Assembly: GCA_027451565.1 (NCBI GenBank)
Contig: DAIDJC010000027.1
Location: 1 to 20,243 of the forward strand
Reading direction: 5' to 3'
Source of the DNA: Limisphaerales bacterium
Lineage (GTDB): Bacteria; Verrucomicrobiota; Verrucomicrobiia; Limisphaerales; UBA11358
Length of the DNA stretch: 20,243 bases
A program made the translations under genes and the position numbers. The notes under the pieces were generated by a model, which worked only from the letters and a program-made list of their open reading frames with translations, ran no database searches and was not told where the DNA came from. Position 1 is the first letter of the stretch. The number at the start of each line of letters is the position of its first letter. Below are positions 1-9,647 of this stretch, one piece after another.

Positions 1-3000
1 GGTCGGGGCCATAGAGCTTCCAGATGGTTTGAATGCTGGGCGTAGGCTCATCTTGCAGAAATTCCACCTGCGGTGCAGCCGTCAGCAAAACCCCGAGTTC
101 AAGACATTCCGTCTGCGGATCATAATAGGAACTGAGCACCTGCGGGGGAACGGTGGAGGGGATGCCTTTGGAAACCAAGGTGAGGGTGGTGGAAATTCGG
201 CGGTTCAGCCCGTCGTAAACCGCCGACCAGTTGAAACCGTAGTTGTTCTGATTGCGCTCGGTCACGAGGAGCAACCTGCCTTTGGCATCCCAGGAAAGGG
301 TTTGCGTCCGGTTGGTTGCGCCGCTGGCATTGACATAAACCCGGTTGGTGATGTTTCCAGCCCCGTCGTACTGATCATAAGCAACCTGGTAGGTGATGCT
401 GTTCGTGAAGGAATTGGTAGCCGAGGCGGTGTAAAAGCCGCTGGGATGCCGGGCATTGACTTGCAATTGATGCGGGCCCTGGGACAGTTCCAAAAAGGTC
501 CGCCACTGCATGGCGTTGGTACCGACATCCAGAATGTCAATCGCTTGATTATCGAGGTAGGCGCTCAGGGTGGATTGGCCGTTGACGGAGCCGTAGGCGA
601 GAAAACCGACGGCGTTGTTCGTTTCGGTATTGACCCGCAAAAAAGGGTCGGTGAGTCCGCTCCACCACAAGCCGAAGCTCGCGCCAAGCGGACCATCCGT
701 GGTCAACGCACCGGGTCCCGCGGCGACGCCGCGATCATAATAAAACGAATTCGTCCAGGTGGTGCTGGCATTGAGATTTAACTGCTCCTGCGTCAACCGG
801 CGAGTCAGGTTGGCGTAGCCATAATTGCGGTAGTCGGTGAAATCCCCCCGCACAAGGGTGTGCGTTGTCAGCAAACCGTCCCCGGAATAAGCCAGAGTTT
901 CGGCTAACTCGGAAACAGCATTAACCATGGTGTTGATGGTTAACGGGCGGCCTTCCCCGTCGTGTGAAGTGATGGTGGTAACGCGGTTGCCGACCATACG
1001 ATTTGTGAGCAATCCCGATGTGCCGTAACCGTACTCGCCGCTGCCAGTAGGGTTGCTGACGTTGATCAAAGCCCCATCGGCCTGCCAGCCGAAGCTGTAG
1101 TTGGCGCCAGCTATCGTCAACTGGGTGCGCCGTCCGGTGGCATCCCAATTTTGGCTGGCGCTATATGATACTACGCCATTAGTCGAAACTGCTTCCGACG
1201 TGATTTGACCGTAAGGATCAAAAACGCGCTGCACCGATGTCGTGGGGCCGGTGTTGATGCTGGCGAATTGCTCGGAATAATAGTCTAGATAACCACGAGG
1301 CTCAAACTGCCAGGAAGTAGTGAGATTCTGCACCGGCAGCGGACCGGTGTCAGTCTGGTTCGTGAGGCGCAGCCAATCGTCGTAGGCGAAGCTGCTGGTG
1401 GTCAAACGGCCGTCCACCTTGGTTTGTAGTAACCCGGCAAACGGGCCGCCGCTGGCAAAATAGGAGTAGGTATTGGTGCGGGTGCCGGAAGTGCCGCCCT
1501 GGCTCCAATCCGCGAGCTTCAGCCCGGCGTTGTTGAACGTGGCGAGGAATTGGAGGCCGCCCGGCACGGTGCGATTGGTGAGATCGCCAAGAGGATCAAA
1601 CCCGTAGGTGGTCAGGGCACCGTCGCGGTCAATTTTCCCGGTCATGCGGTTCAAGCCGTCGAAAGTGTAAATGGCGGTGGTCCAATTGGTGACTGTGCCG
1701 CCTGACGACGAGTCGTGTTGTGAGGACACAAGATTTCCGGCAAGATCATATTGGTTCAACGTGAATTCGGTACTGCCGGTCGCTGGATAGGCGATGGAGA
1801 GTACAGTGTGCCCGTCGGTGTCGGTATAAGTCGTGTTGACGATGGCATTCGCGCCCGAACTGTTGGTGGTGGTGACGCTGTTATGGTCGGCGGAATAACC
1901 CGTGTAGCTCTCGCGCACGAGCGTGCCGGTGGCGTTGTAAATTTGCGTGCTAACGGGACGGCCCAGAGCGTCAACCCGGTTTACGGTGGATTCGCCCAGC
2001 GCGTCAACATTGGTCGTGACCCGTCCGGCGGCATCGTAGAAATTGGTAACGACCTGTTGCACCAGGTTGGTAACATATGTTTCGGGAGCGTTGGGATTCA
2101 TCCCAACAATTTCCTGATTTACGGTGACCACCGCCGGTCCCGCCTTGACTTTGGGTCGGTCGAGCCCGTCAAAGGCGTTGGTGAACACATTCCCACCCGC
2201 ATCCACAAGTTGGATGACGTTGCCGCGACGATCAAGCTGCGTTGAATTGGTCGCTTCCGACACACCGGTAGCCGAATAAAATACCCGCGTGGTGATGCGG
2301 TTGACATCATCGTAGGTTGTCTGCCAATAAGCGCCGTTGCGCTGAATTTCCTGGTAAATCCGGCCATCCAAATAATAGAGCCAACCGTTGGTCGAGCCAT
2401 CGGCGTTGAGCCGGGATTTCGGCAGGCCAGTGGTGGTGTAAAAGGTGGTGGTGACTCCGCCAAGCGCGTTGGTGTGCGACTGCACCAGTCCGCCGGGTTC
2501 ATAACTGTAACCGTCTGTGCTTAAGACTGTGACCGCGTTGGTGTCGAGATGCGTGCTCTGCGTCAATCGAGACAGGGCGTCGTACATGTTGGTGGTCGTT
2601 GCCCCGCGCGGGTCAACCTTCGACAACAGGTTTCCCAGCGGGTCATACTGGTAAAAGGTCTGCGCGTAGAGATTGTAGCCCGCTGGAGCTTCCACACCGG
2701 TGCCGCTGCTGTTGGCCTCCGAACGCCAGTGAATCTCAGTCGTGATGCGGCCTTCTCCGTCGTGATCATAGAAAATATAACCCTCGGGATTGTAACGCGG
2801 GCCGTCAATCCAGTTGAGTTCGCCGTTGGCGTCGTAATACTGGAATTTCCAATCCATCGGCGTGGTCTGGCCAGTGTCGAAAGTTTCCTGTGCCGTCTGT
2901 CGTCCCATCGGGTCATAGGCGAACGTGTAATTGGCCCCAACCGGATCGGTGCGCTGAATCATTTCCCCGCGCTCGTCGTAAAAAAGCTGGTTGGTGACAT

Positions 3001-4230
3001 TCGGGTCGCCGGTGCCGGTGTAGTGTATGGCGTTTGTCGGGAATCCCTCGCCATTGCATAAGAAATCGTTGGTGACGGCATCGGGGGAACTGTAGGCGCG
3101 TATCTCTCGCGTCAAAACGCCAAACGCCAAGTTGGTTTGCGTCAGATTACCGTCCACCAGGACGTTGGTGGCGTTGCCATAAATCATGAAATTGGTGCTG
3201 ACGGGCGTGGTTCCAGCGTAACGAATGGTCTGTTGGGGCAGAAAATTGAAAACAGGATCATAAACCACGACGGTGCTGTTGCCGGCAGCATCGGTAATTT
3301 GCACCGGCAGATTGTTGGTATTGTAATTGGCTGAGTTGGTTGCGGTTTGCGTGGGAATACCATTCCCGGTCAGGTCGCCTGTGACAATGGTGTTGGTCAG
3401 GTTTCCATGCAAATCGTAAAAATAAGCCGTTTGCAGGCCGCGTTTGTCGGTGCGCGATTGGAGGCTGCGTTGAAAGCCGCCGGAGCTGTTCGTCTGATAC
3501 CATGTTTGCGTGATGGTCTGATTCAAAGGGTCGACGGTCCGGCACACCAGGCTGTTGGTGTAATAGTAAATGGTGGAATGATTGTAATAATCAGAAATCA
3601 CCGTGACACCCGTCACGGGATTGGTGGGCGAATTTAAACTGAAGTTATTGGTATAGACGAAGGTGGCGGTCAGCACGGGGTTAAGGCCAACACCCGCCGT
3701 GGAAAGCTGATTGGTCACGCGCCTCTGAGAATCGTAAACATTCTGGAGCACGCGCCCGTCGGGCTTGTCTTCCTCGACAATCAAATGCGTCGAATACACG
3801 TTGGTGACGCCATTGGTAATCACGTTGGCGTGTTGATAAAGATAAGCAATTTCCGACTCGTCCGGCAGCGTCACACTCGTCAAATCGCCATATTGGTCAT
3901 ACGTATATTGCAACCAACGCCCATCCCCGGTATAGGCCTGTGTGATTTCTCCGTAAACATTGTAATAAAAGCCAACGTAATTGCCGTTGCTGCTTTGGAT
4001 GCGGTTCACTTCGCCATAATCGGGTTGCGTCGAATTGTTGCCGTATTGAAAAGTGTAGAAATTGCCCTTGCTGTCCTGCCAGGTGTTCAAGTAAGGCCGT
4101 TGGCGGGTGAATGTCTTAACCGGATAAGAAACCACGGTGAACGTGCGGATGCTGCCGTCGGCCCCGGTCAACGTGTAAGTGTTCGTGCCGCCCGGCGTCG
4201 AAAGCTGGAGGCGGTTGTTGAAGAGATTGC
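1..4230 (-). repeat. RHS/YD repeat array of the giant protein
   Basis: About 20 degenerate YD repeats follow the pattern Y/F-D-x-x-G-x-hydrophobic, then a DxxG turn about 10-14 residues later. Examples are FYDERGEMIQRTDPVG, YQYDPLGNLLSKVDPRG, MYDALSRLTQSTHLD, QYDLAGNLVSSQHD and VYDGLNRRISTTL. Spacing between YD pairs is mostly 18-35 residues. Known RHS arrays wind into a closed beta-barrel cocoon. The array is still running at the left edge, so neither the RHS core signature nor a C-terminal tip can be assessed. Confidence 0.85.
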
Positions 4231-7200
4231 CAATTGAGCCGATGCCCAGGCTGCTGTTGTTGTCCAGCATCGGATTATCCTGAGACTGTGGCAGCCAGAC
4301 ATTGGCGTTGGTGCCGGTTTGCCGGTAGGCCACCATGGAGCCGTCCATTTCAGCGGCATAAATCAGGGTTGAGTTGGTGCCGACGCTGAGGTATGGCACA
4401 TAGCTCATTTTCCAGCCGAAACCAAATTCGTTCTCAGCGAGATTCTGGCTGCCGTAATTGCGGCGGATTTGCAGCGGCATTGGGCCGGGCAACGTGATAT
4501 CAGGGGCGTCCACGTAAAATTCGCCGGTCATCATATTGACCGGGTCGGATACCTGTTGCGTCCAATCGCTATAAACCGGGACGGTCGTGCTGGCCGTGCC
4601 AGTATCATAAAGCTGGTTATACGTGCTCGCGGGAGCGTTACCGGTTCCGTACAATGCTGAAAGGCTTGGGGCGCTTGCATTCAGCGAAGGGTCCAGTTGG
4701 GTTTGGTTATTAGCCAGACTATTATCGGCTGTAGCCAGGGTCCAGCTGGTAACTGCACCATTCACAAGATTCCCGGAATTGTCGGTGACATCGGCATTTG
4801 GTGATGTGGTCATATAAAACGGCGTGACCGAATCATCGGGAGCCGGGTCCACCGAAAGATAAGGGGAATTGTCTTCCGAGAAAGTGGTGTCGGGAAATGA
4901 ATCGGCATAGCCGCCGTTCAGACCACCAACCAATGCTTGAATTTCGCCAATGCTAATCAGGAATGCCCCCACGCCCACATAAGTCCCATTGGTCACAACG
5001 CCCGGCGTCATCAACACTTCCGAATCAAAGGAATTGAAGGCAAAGAAATTGGAGATGGAAGCCCACGTGTTGGTGTCGGCGTTCATAAGCGGAGTGCCAT
5101 TATAAAGTGTTTGTCCCATCGTCACAAAGTTGTCGGCAGTCAGCGTCACCATGTTTGGCCCCGCTTGTTGCAAAAGTGTGATCGTAGAAATGGCGTTCGT
5201 TCCGTAATAACTCTGCAAGGCCCCCTGTTCGGCGGTTGAACCCTGAAGACCAAGCTGTATGAACCAGTCAGACAACGTGGAGAAAAAGTCCTGCCCGGAA
5301 GTGGCCATTGTCGAACCGTTAAAAATAGTGGCAATGCCGTTGTACGGCATGTGGACTGCCGGCGTGATGGGAATCACATTTCCGCCATTGACCAAAGTTC
5401 CATTGGTGTTGCGCAACGGACGTAATAATCCATAACCCTCCTCATACCATGACGAGACAGTGACTTTATGCAGTTGGCTGTCAAGATTGAGGAATTGATC
5501 GCGATAATTAAAATAAGACATCCCCATCAGGTACGTCGTTTGCCCCAAGTAAATGTTCGGGTTGTTGGTGGCCGGATTGTTGGTGCTGGCGTTCTGATTG
5601 TATTGCCAGATTTCCTGGGCGTGGACGTTGAGCATTTGTTGCGTGACTCTGCCCGGATCAAAACAGAATGCAACCAAATCACCCTTTCGGAAAGTGTCCT
5701 GCTCTTGATATGTTTTGCCTGCTGTCTCTTGACCCGGCTCGACGTAGCTATAAGCCAACGTATTGGTTGTTAAAATTGAAAGGTCGCTTGCGCTGGACGG
5801 CAGGAAATTATCGCGCTTGTGAGTGATTTGGAAGACAATTACATCGTCATTCGTGTTTAATTGATTCGTCGAGGACAATCCCCAGCAGGGGTTGGCATTG
5901 ATGCCGAAATTGGTCACACTTGTATAATTTGTTGAGTAGGGTTCCAGCGACAGAATCATGTTATGCAGATTGTTTGTGCCCACCTGTTGGAACTGAAGCA
6001 GCAACATCCGGTTGTGCAAATCGGCTTCATACATTTGAGTTGTATCGATGATCTTGGTGGGATTAGCCTGACTGTATACCTGGACTTCAAGGGTGTTAAA
6101 GAGGCTGAGGTTGGTGCTCAAATTCGCAACCACCGTGGGGGACCCCGAAAGCGCAAACGGCAGCGGGAAATCGTTCCATTGCGAATAAAGATGCTGCCGA
6201 TTGACAATCTGCATCCCCAGATCACTGACCGAAATGCCCGGATAATTTTGGTTGAGGCTGTTTTGAATGAAGAGCGGCAGCAACACCAGCGGCTGATCGG
6301 AACTGCTTAAGGAAAAGATATTGGTGTCATTGGCAATGAAATGACTCATCCACTTGTAGCCGCTGTTGTAGTTGGTCGGCATGTAATCGTAGAGATTGAA
6401 TCCCTCCGTGATTTCGGTGTCCTTGATCCATGGAAAAATCTGCACCCAATTGGTGCCAATGTAAGCCGCTACCCATGGGTAATTGACGTTGAGCAAGGTC
6501 GATACATTGGTTTGACCCAGACCGTTCACTGCCCCGGTCAATTGCACACGCAGCAGTTTGCTCATTTGTGAACTCAGCATCTGCAAGCCACCGTTGGTCG
6601 GGAAAATGTAAGTGGCAGGAACTCTGGCCTGCCGCAACAGATAAACCAGCAAGGCACATTGCTCCAATGGCGAACCCTGTCCCTCCTGAAAAGTATCCAG
6701 GGCGCTGCGATTCACGCCGCCAAGATTGATGGTCGTTTGGTACGTGTAGTTGGTGTTATAATCAATTCCGTCCACCAGCCCGATTTGATTGACGACGTAA
6801 TTGGCCAGCGCCAACGGGTCGTTGCCCATGTTTTGCACAAACTGGTCCAAAATCGGGTGCCGCCGCAATTCGGGGCTGTTGTCCAACGCCAGATAATTCG
6901 TGGGATTCAAGTAGGAAAGGTTGGGCAGCGTGGCTTGAACATTGGTTAATTCATCCAAGCTCATGCCTTCATAAGCAGATGGCATCGGCACACCATCGAA
7001 ATGCGGCTGAGTGAGAAAGGTGGAGAGGTTGGCGGGATAAGGGCTGAATTCCATCGCATATAATCGAGACCAATCATTGCTGCCGGACTGGTTGAGAACC
7101 ATATAATTGTAGGGGCAAGCTCCATTTTCCTCGACGACGTAATAATAATTGGTGGCCGCACTCGTTGCCGTATGCGTCAGCACATAATAGCTGCCGTATT

Positions 7201-9628
7201 GCAGTCCCCAGTCACTCAGGTCGGGTACGAGCATTGTGGTTTGCAAACCAAAACCAGCGAAACTTTGGGTAAATCCGTTGGTGGTGAAATTTATTAACTG
7301 GCTGGATTGACTGGTATTTGGAATCGGCAAGGCAATGGTTCCGGCAAGCGCCGAGTTGGTGCGATAATACACTTTGATGCGCAAGGCATTTGTGAAGGTG
7401 GTTGGCTCGCCGCAAGCAATGCCGAACGAGTAGCCTTCATTTAGAAACAACGAACTGCCACCCACGGTGTCGCCAAAAGCAACTATGGGATTTTGGAATG
7501 CTATCCTGCCATTGGTGCTGACTTGGGAAACCAGATTGGTGGCGTTGTAATGATAAAGCGTATTGGTCCACTGATTGCCGGGGAACAGATTGGTGGCATT
7601 TCCACCGATGGGACTTAAAGGCACTCCCGTTTCCTGTCCGATGGGAACAACAAAAGATTGAAAATCTGGCGCGGTCGATGTTCCTCGCACGTAGCGTGCC
7701 GCCGAATCGTAGGTGTTGTGGTCATAAATTGTCACGGTGGCTGTGCTTGGAAATCCATCGTTGGGCAAAATCGCGTAGTTGGTGGCCGTGACCATCGTCA
7801 CGGTAACCGTCTCGTTGGTCCAGCTAAACGCTCCGGGGATGCCATTGACGGGAATACTTGAATATCCCGTGAACGCGGGAATTGTCACGGAGTTCGTGAT
7901 GTAATTGTAGGCCACGCCGTTGCTGGCTGTGCCGCTGATGACAAAATTGACGGTCAAAGGGCTGGTCAAGGATTGCGGATATTCACCAATAAAGAAGAGT
8001 CCGACGTCACCATCAAGCGATGCGGTCGCTCCATAATTGTAAATCTCCAATCCCGCACCACCATACTCATACGACCCGATATCGGGGCCGTTTCCATTCC
8101 GCGCAAAGCCCCGCTGATCGGAAGGCGGCGCGGTCACACTGTTGGCGGCATCTATCGCCGGACTGTTTGATTGCAAGCTGCACGTCAGAGTCAAACCACC
8201 ATTGTAAGCGAGACTGTTCAACTCCGGGTTAGTATTGGTGTGGCTGCCCGATCCGCTCAGGGAAATGCTCGTGTCTGAACTGATGTTGTCTCCGGCATCT
8301 GTGATTGTCCCGGCACCGTTGCCCGTGCTGCCGGAACCGCCGGTGTCAGTTGAGTTGGCAATAATTGAATTGGCCAATACGAAGGAACCACCGTTGTTTG
8401 CAATCGCTCCACCGGCGGCGACTCCAGTAGAACCGTAAGACCCGTAGCCGGTGTCTGGACCTGTTCCAGGAGCACCTCCTGCACCGCCAGTTAAAGTAAA
8501 AGTTGAAAAGGTACAGTTGGTGACCCCAATTACCTTGCTGCTGTAGATTCCTCCACCCTCGGCCGCTCCACCACTGCCACCGTTCGAGCCGTTATAATAA
8601 CCGTTGCCACTACTTCCACCAGCACCGGAAGTGAGCGCGTTGTCGTAAAATGTGCAATTGATCGTCGCATTTGTCCCAACGTTGCAAATCCCACCCCCGA
8701 GGGCATTGCCGCCTCCAGGTCCGCTACTGCCAGCAATCGAACCAAACGCGCCATTGCCGCTGTAACCCGCAGTGGCTTGGTTATAGCAAAAAGTTGACCG
8801 AATAACGGTGGAATTGCCAGACGTGTAAAGGCCCACACCGGACGCCTGACCGCCGCTACCGGGAGTGCCAGCAGTGGTATAACCACCATAATTTTCGCCG
8901 GTTTGGCCCCCGCCCCCGCCGTAACCGCCAACGGCAGTATTACCACTAAACGTGCAGTCACTAATGGAAATTGTATTGGAGCTATAAATAGCGCCACCCA
9001 AGGCAGATCCACCCCCGCCGCCGCCACCACCCTGCGAGTTGATAGGGTCACCTCCATTGGCTCCCGTTCCTCCGTTGCCGCCAGTCACGCTGTCATTCTG
9101 AAATACACATAACTCCAAAGCAGCAGTGCCAGCATTATAAATGGCTCCGCCGTTGGCGTTGAGCCCCGAGGAGCCGGATTGGCCGGCGGAACTTCCGGAA
9201 GTTCCGCTCGTACCAACGACCTTATCGGCGTTGAAAATACAGTTGCTCGCAGTCAAATTGCCGCTGTTGTAAATCGCCCCACCATTCGTTGTTGTGAAAC
9301 CGTTGGCAATAGTCAGATTGTTCAACGTCAAATTAACCCCTGTGCTGACCTCAAAAATCTGCGTACTGTTCCCGCCACTGAGCGTTACACTGTATCCACT
9401 CCCATCGACCACTGTGCTGTTGGTAATCACTTCCGCGTTGGTCAACGTGATAGTGCCATTGAACGCGAAGGTCACCGTTCCTCCACCTACCAGCGCAGAA
9501 GTCAGGGCCGCCTGACTGGGAGTTGAGACAACCCCGCCTCCCTGGCTTCTGAATGGCAACGCCAATAAAAAGGCGAAAACTAAAACGCTTGCCTGTTTCA
9601 AGCTGGTGAATTTTATCGAAATGTTCAT
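1..9628 (-). CDS. Giant secreted RHS/YD-repeat protein with Pmp-like beta-helix and transglutaminase-like domain (3' end outside window)
   Basis: One frame is open from ATG 9628 to the window edge (3,209 codons, no stop); AAAAGGA lies 4 bases before the ATG. Residues 1-30 form a signal peptide (lysines, then a VLVFAFLLALPF core). Residues about 110-420 are Gly-rich beta-helix units (GGAIYN, CTFSGN). Residues 415-525 look like a choice-of-anchor-Q segment (SPAIDAA, DQRGFARNG, PDIGSYEY). Residues 540-645 resemble Calx-beta. Residues 930-1075 resemble a transglutaminase fold (GSPLEQCALLVYLLRQARVP, YPWVAAYIGTNWVQIFPW). About 1100-1680 is an unassigned linker. DPVNMMTGEFYV...LPGPMPL near 1690 is the usual entry motif of RHS shells, followed by YD repeats such as FYDAAGRVTTNVDALG to the edge. 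RHS proteins form hollow shells around a C-terminal cargo; whether this one carries a toxin or acts as an adhesin cannot be seen. Family assignment of the RHS part is firm; domain edges are approximate. Confidence 0.93.
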   Translation of the reverse strand, partial: MNISIKFTSLKQASVLVFAFLLALPFRSQGGGVVSTPSQAALTSALVGGGTVTFAFNGTITLTNAEVITNSTVVDGSGYSVTLSGGNSTQIFEVSTGVNLTLNNLTIANGFTTTNGGAIYNSGNLTASNCIFNADKVVGTSGTSGSSAGQSGSSGLNANGGAIYNAGTAALELCVFQNDSVTGGNGGTGANGGDPINSQGGGGGGGGSALGGAIYSSNTISISDCTFSGNTAVGGYGGGGGQTGENYGGYTTAGTPGSGGQASGVGLYTSGNSTVIRSTFCYNQATAGYSGNGAFGSIAGSSGPGGGNALGGGICNVGTNATINCTFYDNALTSGAGGSSGNGYYNGSNGGSGGAAEGGGIYSSKVIGVTNCTFSTFTLTGGAGGAPGTGPDTGYGSYGSTGVAAGGAIANNGGSFVLANSIIANSTDTGGSGSTGNGAGTITDAGDNISSDTSISLSGSGSHTNTNPELNSLAYNGGLTLTCSLQSNSPAIDAANSVTAPPSDQRGFARNGNGPDIGSYEYGGAGLEIYNYGATASLDGDVGLFFIGEYPQSLTSPLTVNFVISGTASNGVAYNYITNSVTIPAFTGYSSIPVNGIPGAFSWTNETVTVTMVTATNYAILPNDGFPSTATVTIYDHNTYDSAARYVRGTSTAPDFQSFVVPIGQETGVPLSPIGGNATNLFPGNQWTNTLYHYNATNLVSQVSTNGRIAFQNPIVAFGDTVGGSSLFLNEGYSFGIACGEPTTFTNALRIKVYYRTNSALAGTIALPIPNTSQSSQLINFTTNGFTQSFAGFGLQTTMLVPDLSDWGLQYGSYYVLTHTATSAATNYYYVVEENGACPYNYMVLNQSGSNDWSRLYAMEFSPYPANLSTFLTQPHFDGVPMPSAYEGMSLDELTNVQATLPNLSYLNPTNYLALDNSPELRRHPILDQFVQNMGNDPLALANYVVNQIGLVDGIDYNTNYTYQTTINLGGVNRSALDTFQEGQGSPLEQCALLVYLLRQARVPATYIFPTNGGLQMLSSQMSKLLRVQLTGAVNGLGQTNVSTLLNVNYPWVAAYIGTNWVQIFPWIKDTEITEGFNLYDYMPTNYNSGYKWMSHFIANDTNIFSLSSSDQPLVLLPLFIQNSLNQNYPGISVSDLGMQIVNRQHLYSQWNDFPLPFALSGSPTVVANLSTNLSLFNTLEVQVYSQANPTKIIDTTQMYEADLHNRMLLLQFQQVGTNNLHNMILSLEPYSTNYTSVTNFGINANPCWGLSSTNQLNTNDDVIVFQITHKRDNFLPSSASDLSILTTNTLAYSYVEPGQETAGKTYQEQDTFRKGDLVAFCFDPGRVTQQMLNVHAQEIWQYNQNASTNNPATNNPNIYLGQTTYLMGMSYFNYRDQFLNLDSQLHKVTVSSWYEEGYGLLRPLRNTNGTLVNGGNVIPITPAVHMPYNGIATIFNGSTMATSGQDFFSTLSDWFIQLGLQGSTAEQGALQSYYGTNAISTITLLQQAGPNMVTLTADNFVTMGQTLYNGTPLMNADTNTWASISNFFAFNSFDSEVLMTPGVVTNGTYVGVGAFLISIGEIQALVGGLNGGYADSFPDTTFSEDNSPYLSVDPAPDDSVTPFYMTTSPNADVTDNSGNLVNGAVTSWTLATADNSLANNQTQLDPSLNASAPSLSALYGTGNAPASTYNQLYDTGTASTTVPVYSDWTQQVSDPVNMMTGEFYVDAPDITLPGPMPLQIRRNYGSQNLAENEFGFGWKMSYVPYLSVGTNSTLIYAAEMDGSMVAYRQTGTNANVWLPQSQDNPMLDNNSSLGIGSIGNLFNNRLQLSTPGGTNTYTLTGADGSIRTFTVVSYPVKTFTRQRPYLNTWQDSKGNFYTFQYGNNSTQPDYGEVNRIQSSNGNYVGFYYNVYGEITQAYTGDGRWLQYTYDQYGDLTSVTLPDESEIAYLYQHANVITNGVTNVYSTHLIVEEDKPDGRVLQNVYDSQRRVTNQLSTAGVGLNPVLTATFVYTNNFSLNSPTNPVTGVTVISDYYNHSTIYYYTNSLVCRTVDPLNQTITQTWYQTNSSGGFQRSLQSRTDKRGLQTAYFYDLHGNLTNTIVTGDLTGNGIPTQTATNSANYNTNNLPVQITDAAGNSTVVVYDPVFNFLPQQTIRYAGTTPVSTNFMIYGNATNVLVDGNLTQTNLAFGVLTREIRAYSSPDAVTNDFLCNGEGFPTNAIHYTGTGDPNVTNQLFYDERGEMIQRTDPVGANYTFAYDPMGRQTAQETFDTGQTTPMDWKFQYYDANGELNWIDGPRYNPEGYIFYDHDGEGRITTEIHWRSEANSSGTGVEAPAGYNLYAQTFYQYDPLGNLLSKVDPRGATTTNMYDALSRLTQSTHLDTNAVTVLSTDGYSYEPGGLVQSHTNALGGVTTTFYTTTGLPKSRLNADGSTNGWLYYLDGRIYQEIQRNGAYWQTTYDDVNRITTRVFYSATGVSEATNSTQLDRRGNVIQLVDAGGNVFTNAFDGLDRPKVKAGPAVVTVNQEIVGMNPNAPETYVTNLVQQVVTNFYDAAGRVTTNVDALGESTVNRVDALGRPVSTQIYNATGTLVRESYTGYSADHNSVTTTNSSGANAIVNTTYTDTDGHTVLSIAYPATGSTEFTLNQYDLAGNLVSSQHDSSSGGTVTNWTTAIYTFDGLNRMTGKIDRDGALTTYGFDPLGDLTNRTVPGGLQFLATFNNAGLKLADWSQGGTSGTRTNTYSYFASGGPFAGLLQTKVDGRLTTSSFAYDDWLRLTNQTDTGPLPVQNLTTSWQFEPRGYLDYYSEQFASINTGPTTSVQRVFDPYGQITSEAVSTNGVVSYSASQNWDATGRRTQLTIAGANYSFGWQADGALINVSNPTGSGEYGYGTSGLLTNRMVGNRVTTITSHDGEGRPLTINTMVNAVSELAETLAYSGDGLLTTHTLVRGDFTDYRNYGYANLTRRLTQEQLNLNASTTWTNSFYYDRGVAAGPGALTTDGPLGASFGLWWSGLTDPFLRVNTETNNAVGFLAYGSVNGQSTLSAYLDNQAIDILDVGTNAMQWRTFLELSQGPHQLQVNARHPSGFYTASATNSFTNSITYQVAYDQYDGAGNITNRVYVNASGATNRTQTLSWDAKGRLLLVTERNQNNYGFNWSAVYDGLNRRISTTLTLVSKGIPSTVPPQVLSSYYDPQTECLELGVLLTAAPQVEFLQDEPTPSIQTIWKLYGPD
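8370..9290 (-). repeat. Seven Pmp-like GGAI/FxxN beta-helix units within the giant protein
   Basis: Degenerate units share a GG-aliphatic-Y/C motif followed about 12 residues later by a C-x-F segment: GGAIYNSGNLTASNCIFNAD, GGAIYNAG...CVFQND, GGAIYSSN...CTFSGN, GVGLYTSG...STFCYN, GGGICNVG...CTFYDN, GGGIYSSK...CTFSTF, GGAIANNG...NSIIAN. Gly/Ser/Asn-rich spacers of 20-40 residues separate them. Three units keep an exact FxxN. GGAI and FxxN are hallmarks of chlamydial polymorphic membrane proteins, which fold as right-handed beta-helices. Similar units also occur in generic secreted pectin-lyase-fold proteins, so the kinship may be structural only. Confidence 0.7.
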
Positions 9629-9632
9629 AGGT

Positions 9633-9639
9633 TCCTTTT
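9633..9639 (-). promoter_or_regulatory. Shine-Dalgarno site of the giant RHS gene
   Basis: On the minus strand AAAAGGA is followed by four bases (ACCT) and then ATG. It lies in the 19-base gap after the stop of the upstream small secreted gene. This fixes the start at 9628 and suggests the two genes are co-transcribed. Confidence 0.7.
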
Positions 9640-9647
9640 GAACGATA

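Noticed and set aside
29..8438. Many plus-strand frames of 60-170 codons across the left half (for example 29-781, 1751-2245, 2549-3061, 3785-4237).
   Set aside because: They lie opposite the uninterrupted minus-strand RHS frame, have no recognisable motifs, and their Val/Gly/Arg-rich content follows from reading the opposite strand.
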